From the NCBI GenBank assembly GCA_021234155.1, contig JAJEKV010000025.1, positions 6,783,495 to 6,847,494 of the forward strand: a stretch of DNA of 64,000 nt. Direction: 5' to 3'. The position numbers and the translations under genes were made by a program. Of this stretch, positions 48,886 through 61,530 are shown piece by piece (the stretch's first letter is position 1; each line of letters opens with the position of its first letter). The DNA is from Isoetes taiwanensis (taxonomy: Eukaryota; Streptophyta; Lycopodiopsida; Isoetales; Isoetaceae). The notes below the pieces were generated by a model, which was not told the origin of the DNA, made no database searches, and saw nothing but the letters and a program-made list of their open reading frames with translations.

Positions 48886-50087
48886 CGGCTATAAACAGCC
48901 AGCTAAGTTTGACCACTCCATACGCCTCACATTGCATACTTTGCGGATGGGCTAAATCGAGGGCTCACGGCATGACTATATAACTGGGAGGCGTAGTCTC
49001 GTCAGGTATCACCCAGGACTACAATGAGTAGGAAGGGTTGCATCTCCCTTCAGAGGGTCTAGTGGCTCCATGGGTGGCTAGAGATAGGTGGCGATACACA
49101 ATCATACCGTTGAACTCCCAAAACAAGGCCCGGTATTTGCAACTCTTGAGAGTCGGTAGCGACATATTGATCGAAATGTCAGACCTATACCGGCCCACAT
49201 GAAGTGGCCGACTATAGGCCTAATAAATATAGGTCCCGGTAGCAGCAAGCGGGGCCTCTCTGACACAGCAGCCTCGTTGTATGGTGCTAAGTCACTCCAT
49301 AGTCTGTAGGGTGGGTTCCTATGCAGTGACATCTAATAGGAACTAAGGGGTCTAAACTAGGAGTATCATCTAGATAAGGGCTACTAGGTCTCTACCCCCC
49401 TTCCTAATACAAGAGGAGCCACATGACCAACCAACATCATATATCTATATAACATGATAAATAATGAGAATAACATCTAATCCTAATCACATACATCTAA
49501 CTTACAATTAGGGTTCATTGATTAGAGTTCAAGATCTAGACTGAGGGTTCTAGAATGGCTACTAGAGATGCAATGCTAGCATGGAATCCTAACTTCCAGA
49601 TGATTTACAAGGGACTTTAACCCAAATACCTGCTCCTGAGGAACTCCCTCCTACTCTCGGCGTCTCCACGGCCTTCAAGGGGTTCGAAGTAGCTCCCACT
49701 CCTACCGATGCATGCATGCTCTGGGGGCTGTTGTGCTATGCTATGCCATAGTAGACGGTTCTCGAAATGGAGTTTCGAGCATGAACAAAGTTCCAAGACT
49801 GTTGGAGCCAGAAAAATAGGCTAGGATTAGGGTTTGGCTATTTATAGGTTAGGGTTGCCATGTCATGCCACGTGGCTCCAATTGGGTACATACGTGTGGC
49901 AGGTGCCTAATAGGATGGGACCATGTGGAAATGGTCCCATCCCTAAGGTTGGCTAAGTTATGTAAATAACTTAGCCATGCTCCCTTATCCAAACTCTACA
50001 GCATACACGGCTACCAAGATAAGCTTATATGGTGATGTAGCCTAGAAATATACATATTTATACTGTATACTTCGGGGGGATGTCACA
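48886..50087 (-). repeat. Split solo LTR, right part (copy E)
   Basis: Continues copy C from the landmark GACCACTCCATACGCC (48,910-48,930) to the 5' end of the minus-strand LTR, which reads TGTGACATCCCCCC from 50,087. On the minus strand a TATA box, CCTATAAATAGCC, lies at about 49,838-49,850, placed as expected for a U3 promoter. On the plus strand the right flank TCACC matches TCATC at the left of copy C in 4 of 5 bases. Confidence 0.65.
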
Positions 50088-52061
50088 TCACCTCAAGTCC
50101 ATCTCAAAAGAATTTCGGCAGTAGCAGGATTTGAACCTCCTCCCCATAGGGTTGAACCCTCCAACCCCCTTCCCCACCCCCTTCTCCTCTTCCACCCGGG
50201 TGCCAACCACTAGGGGTGGAAAACGTTATTGCTTTAACATCATACTATGAACTATTTGAGCCTCCAAGAACCCCTTAGCTCCTTGAACCTTTGCTATCCA
50301 CACCAACCCCCTCTCTCCACTTCCTGCCTTAATCATGGCACCCCTAGTGATAGAAGAGCCAGAGGAGCTCTACATCCCTTCATTGTATCTCAAAGACATG
50401 CATGTTGATGATACTGATATACAATTCCACTCCACCGCGAGTAGACATAGCAGGTAGATCTTTTGGGAGAGTACGTAGAGCCAACACCCGTACGCAGACC
50501 AGGTGATACAGGTAAGATCGACAGGTATACACTAGAAAGACATGCACGAGCAAAGACCCGTGCAACTAGCATGGCCCCTCAGGCACACAACAGGTACTCC
50601 AAGCTAGTAGCAAGTCACACCCATCGACCATCATCGGCACTACCAGACCAAACGCCTAAGGAGCATTGAAATCTAAGTAGAGGGCAACACAACCAGAATT
50701 GCCAGCTTAGCAGAAGAAATATAGACGTGTTGCCACATAGAGACTTACGTTCAACAACTTGAGGACGACCTCTGCCTAGCACACAAAGGCAACAAGATAG
50801 GGAACGACTTGTTGATCGCCACACCTTGTCCACCAGGATTGATACCATAGCTCGAGATCGACAACATTTTGAGTAGGAGACTGGCACAATCCTATCCCTA
50901 CTCTACTTGGAAGCTGAGGAGATGGCAACTACAATCTAAGATATGCCAACACTTCTAGACTTTGAGGTCTTTCAAGGCAAAGTCAGCATTTTGCAAGAAA
51001 TTTCTTCTGCTGGGGAAACAAGAATGGACTCCAAACTTCAGGGATTGGAGCAAAAGCTGTCAGGTGCAGGATCGAGAGGTACGCAACAGTTACTCAGCAT
51101 GACAAAGGCCTCCATGCAGAAGGTTATGAACAACCACAATAATGCATGCACAAATTGGCTAGGCAAGATGGACTCCAAGAGGATGAGGACTGCTCAACAA
51201 ACTGCAGCGGCTGCTCTTGCTTATGTTCCCATGATTGAAGCCTACTAGCCCAAACATGCGAATGCTACTCCTCCTGGACAGGTACCATGGGTTCAACACA
51301 AGCAGCGAGCTGACTCCCAGAGCCAGGACAACCAACAGGACAATAGGGCAAAAACGGTACCTCACGGCTCGGTAAACAGCGAGCCAGTCGTGGGGGCATA
51401 TGGTAGTTAAGTAGTCTTCCCAGAAACAAAGGGGAGAACCTCATTGTTTAGATCCACACACTGGTCTTGTCACACATGGAGTTCTATGATCTCGTACACA
51501 TTGCCAGGGATACTCGTCATGGTATCAAGCACCCAGACCACACATGCATTGTCAAATTCATAGTTGCAAATGCAATGATAGAGATGCTGCTCTTGTGCTG
51601 CCAGTACTTTAATTTGAAGGAGCACCTCATTGTATCTGGACTCGTCTCTTTGACAGTGGAATAACATAGAAAGAAGAAGAGGAAGAGGAAGAGGAAGAGG
51701 AGAGGAAGAGGAAGAGGGAGATGGAGATGGAGATGGGGATGATGGAATAATCACAAAAGTTGGTATTATTGCCTTGCATCAGTTATCCATCATAGAGTGG
51801 TTTTCTTCTATTCACTAATGCTTCTTTTAATGATGAAATCATCAGAATGACTAACCTTAATAGGTGATCTTGATTCATGGCAAGGATGCAACCTATTTGG
51901 GTGATTTGACAAGCATAAATTATAGAATAGGTATTTTGGATAGATGTCCATGATAAGATATATATTTGTTTGACTTGTATTATTTGAGTTATACTCTACA
52001 TGAATTTGAAGCATAGAGACCTCTTCCCCCACAATTATAACAGTTTATATCCTTTGATAGT
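50088..52061. other. Unassigned repeat DNA
   Basis: Contains an open frame at 50,943-51,248 (101 codons) rich in Gln, Met and Ser that could be gag-like but has no recognised motif, and a purine-rich microsatellite at 51,665-51,740. The start and 5' LTR of the copia element that follows should lie here but could not be found. Confidence 0.35.
51665..51740. repeat. Purine-rich (GAGGAA)n / (GGAGAT)n microsatellite
   Basis: Runs of AGAGGAAGAGGAAGAGG followed by GATGGAGATGGAGATGG. Simple repeat; its open frame on the other strand (Ser/Pro runs) is an artefact. Confidence 0.85.
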
Positions 52062-55000
52062 TTGGGGCAGTTGATTTTATCTCCAAAGGATAACATGAGG
52101 AGCAAGAATAGAAGTGGAAGAGGAAATCAAGGCTTTAGAGGCAGAGGAAGAGGAAGGGGCAGAAGATCAAATCCAGAAACTCATATAGCAGAAGAAATAC
52201 CTTTGGAAGAAAGTGGAGATGAAAGAAAAGAAGGTAAGCAATTACCTAATTTTTTACATCATGTGAAAATAGATTCTATTATTGTGATCTTCTAATTCCT
52301 AGATAGTGGGTGAGAGAAAACCATTGCATGCTCAGCAAAATCTTAAAAGGAATGCAAAGAGGAAATGGAGGTAGGCATATCCAAGTAGAATGGAAATTTC
52401 TGAAAGGGTTGAAGATGTAGAGGTCTTTGGAATTGTTTGACTTAAAGGGAAAAGAAAAGTAAATCTGATCTCCATTGCTTTCGGTGGTGACATGGGGTTC
52501 AAAGTTGTTTTAGTCGTACATTATGCAAAAGGTTTTTGAGAAGGCAATGAATTGAAATTTTTAGGAGCGTGTTGGAAATCTATTTGGAATCGAGTCCTAA
52601 TTGTTATGGAAGTGTAAACATGGCAACAAATCCAAACATTGGGCTGGCATGAGAGACTTAGGCATACAAATGTAAGAATATAAATGATGATGGAGACAAG
52701 GCTGGATAAACTCAGCGAACAACAAACAAATGATTTTGTTTGCAAGGTTGCATCTTGTTGAAATCACAATGACATATACTCAAAACAAAGGCTAAAAGTA
52801 CTAGAATTGATACATACTTACGTATTTATGGACCTTTAAATGTGAGGCATATCGTAAAACATGATTTCCATAACCTTTGTGGATGATCTTAGCGGGAAGA
52901 CGAATTTATTGTCTCAAAACCAAGGACGGCTTTTGGAAGCTTTCAAAGATTTCTGGTGAAGTGGAGTGCTCATGAGGGAGAAAATCAAATGTGTTGATCG
53001 ATAGAGGAGGTAAGAGTACATATATATAAATTTGCAAGTTATTATAAACAAAAAAATTAAAAGACAATACACATATGAGTTACACGGCAAAATGGAGTGG
53101 CGGAAGGAATAGACAAACAATTTTGTGCTACTAGATCCATGCTTAAGCATCTTTGGCCTTCCCAATTTTCTATGGGAGGAGGCAAAGCGGTGTGGGGGAA
53201 ATGCATAATGTCTTGCCTTCAAAGGGCATAAATGGAAAAATGCTCGGAAGCTGGTGTGGTGAAAAGACCAAATTCTGAGAAATATAGGCATATGGTGTTT
53301 GAGATACACTCATGTTCGAGAAGGTAGAACTGAAACTTCGATAATAGATCAACTATAAGTTATGGTAGGTTATGATGAATTCAAAGGGATCTGAGAATGT
53401 ATAATCGAGAAAAGAGAAACATTTTGATAGTAGGGATATTTACATTTGTGGAAAGTAGGTTATACAAACTGGGTAGTACAAGATAACCAAGAAAAGGTAA
53501 AACAACTTCAATTGAGGAAGGGAAAAGAGGAAAATCTGAAGAAACAATAAGAAATCTTTGACTTTGATGAAAATGAGGGAAGGAAAAGAAATAATCTCAT
53601 TGATAAGGGGTAAAATATTGAGAATGGTTTAGCAAGGAAAAGTATTACGAAATAAGGGGAACAAGAGTGACACAAAGACTAGAGAACAAAATCGGGAGGA
53701 GAGAAAAAAGATAAGAAAAGAAATCTGAAGGAGAGGAACTCAAGGAAAATTAAAATTTGACATGAACCAATATGGGAAGAAAAGATGGCAAAAGTGGCGG
53801 AATAGAGCTCACGAAAATGAATGAAGCTTTAATAATACTAGAAAGCAGGGGTGCCAAAAAGTTTTGAAGATGCTATGAATAGTCATAATTGTGAAAATGG
53901 AAGGAAGCAATGAATGAAGAAATGGAGTCTTTTGAAAGAACATCAACATATGAAATTATAGATGCTGCCAAAGGGCTTAAGCAATTGAAATAAATGAGTT
54001 TTAAAGCTCAATAAAATGCTGATGGTTCTCCCAAGTATAAAGGCAAGATTAATTAGCACATGGATATTATTCACTTGAGAAGGGTATAGATTTGAGAGAG
54101 ACATATTCTCCGATGGTAAAATGTCAGCATTAGGATGATTATTGCTATGGCAAATGCACTAAACATGAGTTACATCACATGGATAATACGTATCATTTTG
54201 AATCTGAGAACTTGAAGAGAAAGTATATATATATGAGAACTTAAACACGAGTTTGAAAATGGAAAAGAAGAAGTGCGGAGATTGAAAAGAAGCGATCTAT
54301 GGGCTAAAGCAGGGCTCCCAGAACAATGGTATAGGTGTATTGACAATTATCTAAGGAAGCGGGTCTTAGAAAACTTGAAATGATGGAAATGTATATGTTC
54401 TTAAAGGGAAAATGGCGTTGTATAATTGCCATTTATGTGGATATTTGTACTAGCGACAAGTAGTATGGATATCTAAAACAATGCAAAGGAGATTCTAAAA
54501 AAGAAAAATACTAAAATGAGGAACGAAATTATTCGAAATTCTTGGGAATCCAAATTAAAAAGGGACGGAGGAAATAGAAGGATATCTCTCTCTGGGAAAA
54601 TTACATAGATTCTCTACTTGAGAAATTTAACATGCAAGATTGCAATTCCAGGTTGCTACCACTGACAGTAGGGAAAAAGCGATTATTTAAAGAGTGATAA
54701 AGAAAAAGAAGAAATGGGAAGAATACCATATAGGCAGGTTGGTGGTAGCTTGTTGCATGTTGCCCGATCATACTAGGCGACGCAACATTCATTGTAAATG
54801 TATTGGCCAGTATAATAGTAATCAAAGAAAACAACATTGGATGGCAGCAAAAGTGTTAAGGTTCCTAAAGGGAACTAAAACTCTGAGGCATTGTGGAAAT
54901 GATCTAGAACTAAAGGCATATCTGAATCTTTGATTGGTGTAGGGGATTTGGATGAAAGAAAGTCAACATCGAGATGTATGTGTTAATGTTTGAGTAGTAT

Positions 55001-55382
55001 TTAATATGTTGGAGAACAAAAAAACAATCTTCCATAGCATTATCCTCACTATGAGTCGAGTATCTTGCCACAACATTGGCAAGCAAGGGAGATGTCGGGC
55101 GAAGATTTTTGAATAGGTGGGCATATACGAGAAGAACAATTTATTATGTGATAATGTCGGAGGCACGTATAGCCATGTGTAGAACCACAGTATGCATGAG
55201 AAGACAAAATACATTGAAGTGGAAATGCATTTTATTAGAAATGGTAAGCAAGGTGTCATTGAGCTCAAATACATAAGTTGCGAAAAGCGGTTAGGCCAGT
55301 CTTTTCTACAAAGGTTTACGCTACAACAGGTTCACAAAACTAGCAGGAGAATTAAATTGCAAGGACATCAGAGATTATGATA
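52062..55382 (+). pseudogene. Ty1/copia gag-pol remnant (gag, integrase, RT, RNase H)
   Basis: Domain order IN before RT marks Ty1/copia. Gag end: SGRGNQGFRGRGRGRGRR (52,110-52,165), the Gly/Arg stretch before the nucleic-acid knuckle. Pre-integrase and integrase: KVLELIH near 52,795, FVDDLSGKTN near 52,880, then RQNGVAEGIDKQF...RSMLKHLW (53,085-53,160; family 'PQQNGVAERKN'). RT: WKEAMNEEMESFE near 53,905, NADGSPKYK near 54,015, RRLKRSDLWAK...QWYR (54,275-54,335). RNase H: EEMGRIPYRQVGGSLLHVA near 54,710-54,770, LRFLKGT near 54,860, DLDERKST near 54,945, then HEKTKYIEVEMHFIRNGKQG (55,193-55,250). Stops and shifts are frequent and the YVDD box is not intact. Inactive. Confidence 0.82.
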
Positions 55383-55400
55383 AAAAAAGGGGAATGTTAG
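55383..55400 (+). other. Polypurine tract and start of copia 3' LTR
   Basis: AAAAAAAGGGGAA immediately followed by TGTTAGAAG, just after the RNase H end. This is the usual tract plus TG start of a 3' LTR. The LTR's other end and its 5' partner were not found. Confidence 0.55.
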
Positions 55401-55693
55401 AAGTATTGTTTGGCAATGTGATGAGTATTTGGTTCATATCATAATCTCATGGAATGTGAGACATAAGGTGGTGTGAACTCAGTTTTAAAACAAAATCATG
55501 AAGATATGCCTAGGCAGTATTGAAGAATTGTGATAAGTGAATTACAGTGTTGGTTGATGAAGGAGACTGCAAAAACAACTTAATGGTTGTGAAACAAAAT
55601 CGTTATGATGCTCTGTTATGGTGCTGTGACTTCTTGATCCCATAACTAAAAGGGATATACACATGTGGTTGTAAATATGGAACTATATGGGTA

Positions 55694-55790
55694 GGGTTCA
55701 TTATTGAGAAACCATTGAAAAACATAATGGTTGTAAATATGAAACAATAAGAATGGTTTCATTATTGAGAAACCATCGAAAAACATATTT
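55694..55790. repeat. Tandem duplication, 60-bp period
   Basis: Two copies of TTCATTATTGAGAAACCAT, then GAAAAACATA, with TGGTTGTAAATATG between them (also at 55,667). Lies in the presumed copia 3' LTR. Confidence 0.7.
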
Positions 55791-55799
55791 ATAGAAACA

Positions 55800-56916
55800 T
55801 TGGAAATACAGGGAAGTCGGCCCAATAAATTGGAGCCATTTTCGATTTGAAATTGTCGGTCTAATGAGACCTCGACAAGCCTGGAGGCAGGGAGATCGGT
55901 CCAGCAATGGAGCCGGAACTGATCATATAATTAACCCTAAGATGTATAGTAATGTTCAACTGGTTTTGGCTCGGGACTTTGATCGAGTTTTTTAAAGGTT
56001 TGCACTAAGGTTTATTGGTAATTTTCTTGACATTGCATTAACAATGAACTAGTGGTTTATACTACATTCATAAGTGTCTCATTGTATAATGATCTAAATT
56101 TGCAAGCATTGTAATTGCTGAGACTAACTTGAATTGTTTTCAATTCAAATACTGTGGTTGGTATTTGATCTAAGAAATTGTTCTGAAGATATTATTGTTA
56201 ACATAATATCTTACACACAAGGTTTGCTATATTTCTCTTTTATGGTGAAAGACCATTGTTGGTTACGGTTTAGCCTTGACGATGTGATAACTGCCTTGCA
56301 CATAAATAATGATTCGGAGGGATCACAAGATCAGGAGATGGAGCAAATAGACATTTCGGCCTTTGGGCTCCAAGGAAAACTATTCCTTCACAATTAAGAA
56401 GCAGATCCAGGCTGTCAGAATCAAATATTGTAGACCCAAAACCTCTTAGAATCCGAGATTTGTAATCCGCATGTTTTTGAAATAGATTGATTCTTCCGTC
56501 TCTTCTATATTTTGTATCAGAAGGATTATTCACTTTTAAAAACACCAAAACTATCTTACCTCTCGATTGCTTCTGTAAATCCCTATAAATCCCTGTAAAT
56601 CCTATGATTTGTTGCCACTCCTTTTCTTCTTCCCTTCCACGTTCTGTTCCTGATTCTAACTTCTCTTGGATTATTTGCTTGCCACATCATCTCTTCTTAT
56701 TATTTAATATAATTTAAAAATACAACTATAATAAACTCATCATTCTTATCACCCAAAGAGATTCGGCGTCATAAGTGAGCTAAAATATCTATCACATTAT
56801 TACAAAATATACTCCTTCACAACTTCATGTATTGTTTATACTTAACAAGTTTGATACATTTTTTAGATAGCCTTATTCCATGGCATGATATAGATTGAAA
56901 AAGGTTCGGAAAATTC
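55800..56916. other. No gene recognised; probably copia LTR and flank
   Basis: AT-rich, with short frames only. May contain the rest of the copia 3' LTR. No coding motif seen. Confidence 0.35.
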
Positions 56917-58460
56917 TTAGCATATTTTGCTTCGGCCTCGTTTAACTCCATCCACGTTGCATCCTCTATATGTAATCCGTCCATTGTATAAGGATTTCTT
57001 TGATCGTTCTACCTCTTGCTGACTTAGTTCTCGATCTTTTGCCAATATTTGGGATAGTATTACTTCAAAAGGTGTTATTCTCTGGATTAATTGCAAATCA
57101 GGAAGCAATTGATAACTCAAGTCGGTAAAAGTTTTAACAAAGCGTGTGAAAAACATCATGAATCTTTATATGTGGTGTGACTCTAATTGGTAGGCTAGGT
57201 TCCCCATCCTTTTAATGATTTTGAAGGACGGCATATCTTGGAGCAAGTTTTCATTTTCAATTTTGAGTTGACTTTTTCTTTGGTTTCACGGGGAGATATA
57301 CAAAGTCACTCCCACCTTGAATTCTCTATATATTCTATGTATGCGCAAATTGCTTATGTCTATGTTGTGCCTCTTGCTAGCACATGTATAAGTTGCACCT
57401 TATCATATTCTCCAACATCACGTCTAGAAATTTCAAATTTAACCATGGGATCATACTAATTTATTGGGGCATAACAATCTTGTCCGTAAAGTGCTTCAAA
57501 AGGTGTCATTCCTATAGATTCCTGTTTAGAGTTATTAAACTTTGCTAAAGGTAACAAACCTTCTCATTTCTTTATATTATCTTGACAATATATCCTCAAG
57601 AATCCTGTTTACTCTTTCTATTTGCCCATCGATTTCTGGGTGATAGGCCGTGCTCATCTACAATTGAGTTCCAACTCCCTTGAAAAATGAAGTCCAAAAG
57701 TTACTAGTAAACCTTGGATCTCTATCGGAAAGAATACTTGTAGGAATACCATATAAACGAAAGATGTCATGAATAAAGATATTAGCAGTTTTGTTCGTTG
57801 TTATTGTTTTTCTAACTGGAAAGAAATGAGCATGTTTAGTTAACCTATCAATCATAACAAGAATAGCATCCTTTCCTGTTTATGTTCTTGGCAATCCTAC
57901 TATGAAATCCATGCTAATAGATTCCCATTTCTTTGGAATAGGTACTTGGTACGCAAAAGGCTAGGTGCCTAATTTGTTCGATAACAACGTGGGCCACATC
58001 ACACAATTTTGGATATATTCACGAACATAATCTTTTAATCACGGCCAAAAGAAACTTCTCTCTTTTCCTTGTGATATATCTTATGAAACCACGGATGACT
58101 GATATCCTTTTGCGCATCCTGTGACATTCATTTAGTATCTTCTTTTAATGTGATCTATTACTTGAGGGGAATACAAACTGCTGATTTGTATCTCATTCCA
58201 CTGTTCAAAACTATAATTATCCTTTACCTATTTTCTTTTTTGTACTTCCCTTCAATTTCGGTCCAAAATAATTGTCTGTAGCAATAATATTTTCACCTCA
58301 TCCAATCAATCTGATTTGTAATCGCCGTTGTGCATACTTGTTTTGGGAAGTCTAAAATAAGCGTCTGCAATGACATTTATCTTGCCCGTTTATAATTATC
58401 TGAAAGTCATACTCTTGAAGAAATTCCATCCACCTCGTTGTCTCAAATTCAAATTAGGTT
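56917..58460 (-). pseudogene. Ty3/gypsy pol fragment (RNase H end, integrase, C-terminal)
   Basis: Minus strand, from high to low coordinates: RQRRWMEFLQEYDFQI (about 58,400-58,440; RNase H), an HHCC remnant near 58,020-58,140, VPIPKKWESISMDFIVGLPR near 57,880-57,945, IDRLTKHAHFFPVRK, then GIPTSILSDRDPRFTSNFW (57,658-57,855), which keeps the integrase core 'SDRDPRF' aspartate, then STAYHPEIDGQIERVNR near 57,600-57,650. Then IGMTPFEALYGQDC, APRYAV and IHDVFH, and finally ILAKDRELSQQEVERSK (57,015-57,065), the usual C-terminal segment. Several stops (for example after GLPRT and GVGTQL) make it inactive. It is cut off at its upstream side by the LTR copy that starts near 58.62 kb. Confidence 0.82.
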
Positions 58461-58624
58461 GTTTCATAAAGTATGCAAGGAGCTAACATGGTAAGTATGC
58501 ACCTCAAAATGATTCCTAATAGATAATGTCTCCAAGCTCTAAATTGGATGTACAATTGGCAATAGTTCACACGATCATGAGTGGGATAATTTACGTTAGA
58601 AGCATCGTTCAGCTTATATGAGAG

Positions 58625-59292
58625 AAAAGTGGCCGGGCTAGACCGGTGGATAAGGGGACTTGTCCCATCAGCGATTGATCCCTACGGTGTGTAAAGCCTA
58701 CGGGGATCTTAGCGAAAGTTAGGCTGTGGTTTTGCCACTTTGCATATAGGCAAGGCATGACCGACACCTCTTGGGTGATGCATCACCTTCAATGAGGCTC
58801 AAAATTGAATACGGACGTAGCCCTCAGCCGCTGTGATGGGCATGTATGCCTCTGAAGGGAGGTGACTCTCCTCCTGCCTCATCATGGTGGGAGATGCAGC
58901 CCAATAGTAGCCCTCTTGGCTAAGCACCCGTGAGGCCCTACAGTCCGGTCCCAAGACTTTTCAACCTACTCTTGCAAAGTGTGCAGGAAGGCGGATGGGA
59001 GTGGACTACCCAACATGCATGTTCTTATGCCGGCCCAATCCAATTGCCAGGTGATTACGTATTGACTTAGAACCCAAGCGGTCAGTCCCGATCCCCCATG
59101 AGTCCTATGCCCTTGGTAGGATTCCCTCTTATTGCTATTATTTATGTTGATATTTATTTACTCATGTTATGTTATGATGTATTGACCGCCGAGGTGACTT
59201 TGTGATGTATTGATATCATGTGCTCCTTGTTTGTTGGCCAGCTAGGTGATCCAGAAGAAAGGCGGGGTAAATGACCCATCCACTCTTCCCAG
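58625..59292 (+). repeat. LTR copy F, truncated
   Basis: Matches the middle and 3' half of the family: GTGGCCGGGCTAGACCGGT, 'GGCAAGGCATGACCGACACC', AAAGTGTGCAGGAAGGCGGA and TGGGAGTGGACTACC (about 58,977-59,011). It lacks the 5' part and stops where the next LTR begins, so it was probably truncated by that insertion or by recombination. Confidence 0.6.
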
Positions 59293-60996
59293 CGTGACGT
59301 TCCGGCCACGATGTCACGCTCCGGGGCGTATATTATGCTTGCCGCGTCAGCGTACCGCCACCCGATTGGCGGTATGCGCCAGCGTACTCAGCAAGTGGGT
59401 AGCCCTAGGGGCAACTTACTAGAATGTGCATTAGTATTAATGTGCATTTTTCAATGTACACATTGTGTGGGCACACATTTCCATGTAGCCCACTTGATGC
59501 CAAGTGGGCCATACCCATAGGAGTGCAATTATGTGCACATTTTCCAATGTACACATTCATTAATGTGCACATTTCCATGTGGGCACATTTATTACCCTAG
59601 GCCTTAAAAGCCGAAGTGGGCCCATTCCAATTATCCCACATGCCAAAAGGGGATAATTGGAAACCCTAATAACCCACTTGTCTATATGAGGGTTGGAAAC
59701 CTAGCCAACCCCCCTTGTCTATATAGGGTTGGAAACCTAACTAATATTTTCGATTTTTTGGGCTTGAACTCTGTTTTGGTACACCTCCAACATTAGCTTA
59801 GCATCTGAACTCATTTGGGAGAGGTGGCTTATAGTTTCTCGTTCCGTTTGTTGAGGATGGTGGGGCTTCAGTCGGGAGGAGCCTCAAGGACAGGGTATTT
59901 GTGAGTGATAGATAGTCTAAAACCCTATTTTAGTCATTGTATCGGTAGGTTTAGCCTATTAGATTGTACATAGCGATTTCTCTAGATCCCTAGATGTGAT
60001 TCTAACTAAAGAACCCTAACTCTATGTGGTAGATTTAGATCTTGTTCTGCTTGATTCTTATGTGATGTATATGGATGATGTATCTCTATGAACTCCTTGT
60101 ATTGTTGGAAGGGGGGTAGAGACCTAAAGCTTTGTAGTCGATGCTCCTAGAGTAGCCTCTCTAGCACAGCATAGATGCACATTACTGAAACCACACACAC
60201 AGTTGTGGGTGAAGGGGGCGGTGGCTTATAAGGAGAGTTCATGTTACGACTCTTGAGCGACCCCTATGGTGTGTTGGAAATGCTAGGGGTCCCACTTTGT
60301 GACTAGGTCCTAATGGCTTGCCCGCTGGCGTGTGGGCAAGGCACAGGCTCGACACTCGTGAGGTGAGTGAATATGATGACCTTCCATTGAGTTCAGAGTG
60401 AATCACGGGCGGTGGCCCTCCTAGTCTGCCAATTAGAAGCATTGTAGATCACGGAGGAGAGATCACCTTGCTCGGGCGGGGGGTATAACCGGGGATATAG
60501 CCCCTTGGCTATGCATCGTGGCGAACTCTGGTCGGAGTCCCAACACTTTTTGACCTACTCGCAAAGTGTGCAGGGAGAAGCGGATGGAGTGGACAACCCT
60601 AGGCCATGTTCTTATGCCCGACCAAATCCATTGCCATGAATTACATGCGCAATGAACTCACGGAACCCAAGCATCGGTCCATCCACATTATGCAGGCCTT
60701 GGGTGATTCCTATATGATGTCTTGCGATCTTCGTCTATCTCTTGAGATATGTGGAGGACCATCCTTCGCGATGGTCATATGATGTTGATGTATGTGCTAT
60801 GACATGTATGTTTTACTTCCGACTAGGTAGGCCACGAGGGAGGCGGGTGCAATGACCCTTCCTCTTTACTTTGGGGCAGATTGCGGTTCGCGGTGTCATG
60901 TGGAGAGAGCCACACTGTGTTAACCGCAATTTGGTATGGGGATGAACTCACAGTTTGTATCACGGTGAGTGCAGGTATACGAGTAGAGGCATCCAC
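59293..60996 (+). repeat. LTR copy G, 5' LTR of an element running off the window
   Basis: Begins with CGTGACGTTCCGG (family TGTGACGTTCC) and ends near GAGGCATCCAC, about 1,704 bp. Has repeated ATGTGCACATTTCCATGT motifs, a duplicated TTGTCTATATRRGGTTGGAA unit containing a TATA-like box (59,676-59,737), and the landmarks GTGTGGGCAAGGCACAGG and AAAGTGTGCAGGGAGAAGCG. A primer-binding-like TGGTATGAGC follows at 61,001, so the internal region lies to the right. Confidence 0.65.
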
Positions 60997-61000
60997 TTGA

Positions 61001-61010
61001 TGGTATGAGC
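61001..61010 (+). other. Primer-binding-site-like sequence
   Basis: TGGTATGAGC after copy G, close to TGGTATCAGAGC. Supports copy G as a 5' LTR. Confidence 0.5.
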
Positions 61011-61195
61011 TATGTTCTTGGAGACCAAGAGCAAAGCGGCCATATTCCCGATAGCACTAGCGATAGGATCCTCAAACCTCGAAAATGAGAAAACTTTTTC
61101 CCATTTTTGTAGTTTGTCTCTAAGCTAGTAACAATTAAAATGAATAAAAAAAAAGCGTAAAAAGACTAAAATTGATGAGCCAACATCCAAAAGTA

Positions 61196-61445
61196 GGGTG
61201 GTCTCACCGCGTCAGCGCCGGAGACGATTTCTACATTCCAGGAATCGAGTTTGACAACGTGTGAACATTATTTCGACACCAAAAAAAAAATTGTAAATTC
61301 ACGGTAAAATACCTTGATAATTTGGTTTTAAGCTAGAATTAGTAGATTTAGCATGTTGCATGTTAATTTAATAGTGGGCCCCACCATGTCTCTGCGTCGG
61401 CGCCCGGGGCGAGGTTTCTAGATTTTTAGAAATCGGACTGGAAAC
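61196..61445 (+). repeat. Leader repeats with hairpin, first pair
   Basis: Two units at about 61,196-61,250 and 61,383-61,437 share CGTCRGCGCC, then GAGRYTTCTA and a near-palindrome (TTTCTAGATTTTTAGAAA in the second). Two more units of the same type lie at 63,018 and 63,209. Confidence 0.65.
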
Positions 61446-61530
61446 ATAGCGATATCGAACTAACAATTAGGTGTTTTAGATACTTGTAGACAACCCAAAA
61501 GGTAGTTTAAAGTTGACCTAAAATTGGCCC

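Noticed and set aside
50112..50160. tRNA-like T-arm on the minus strand (GGAGGTTCAAATCCTGC)
   Set aside because: No matching acceptor strand, D-arm or anticodon arm at the right distance.
51470..51754. Ser/Pro-rich frame on the minus strand
   Set aside because: Translation of the purine microsatellite, not a protein.
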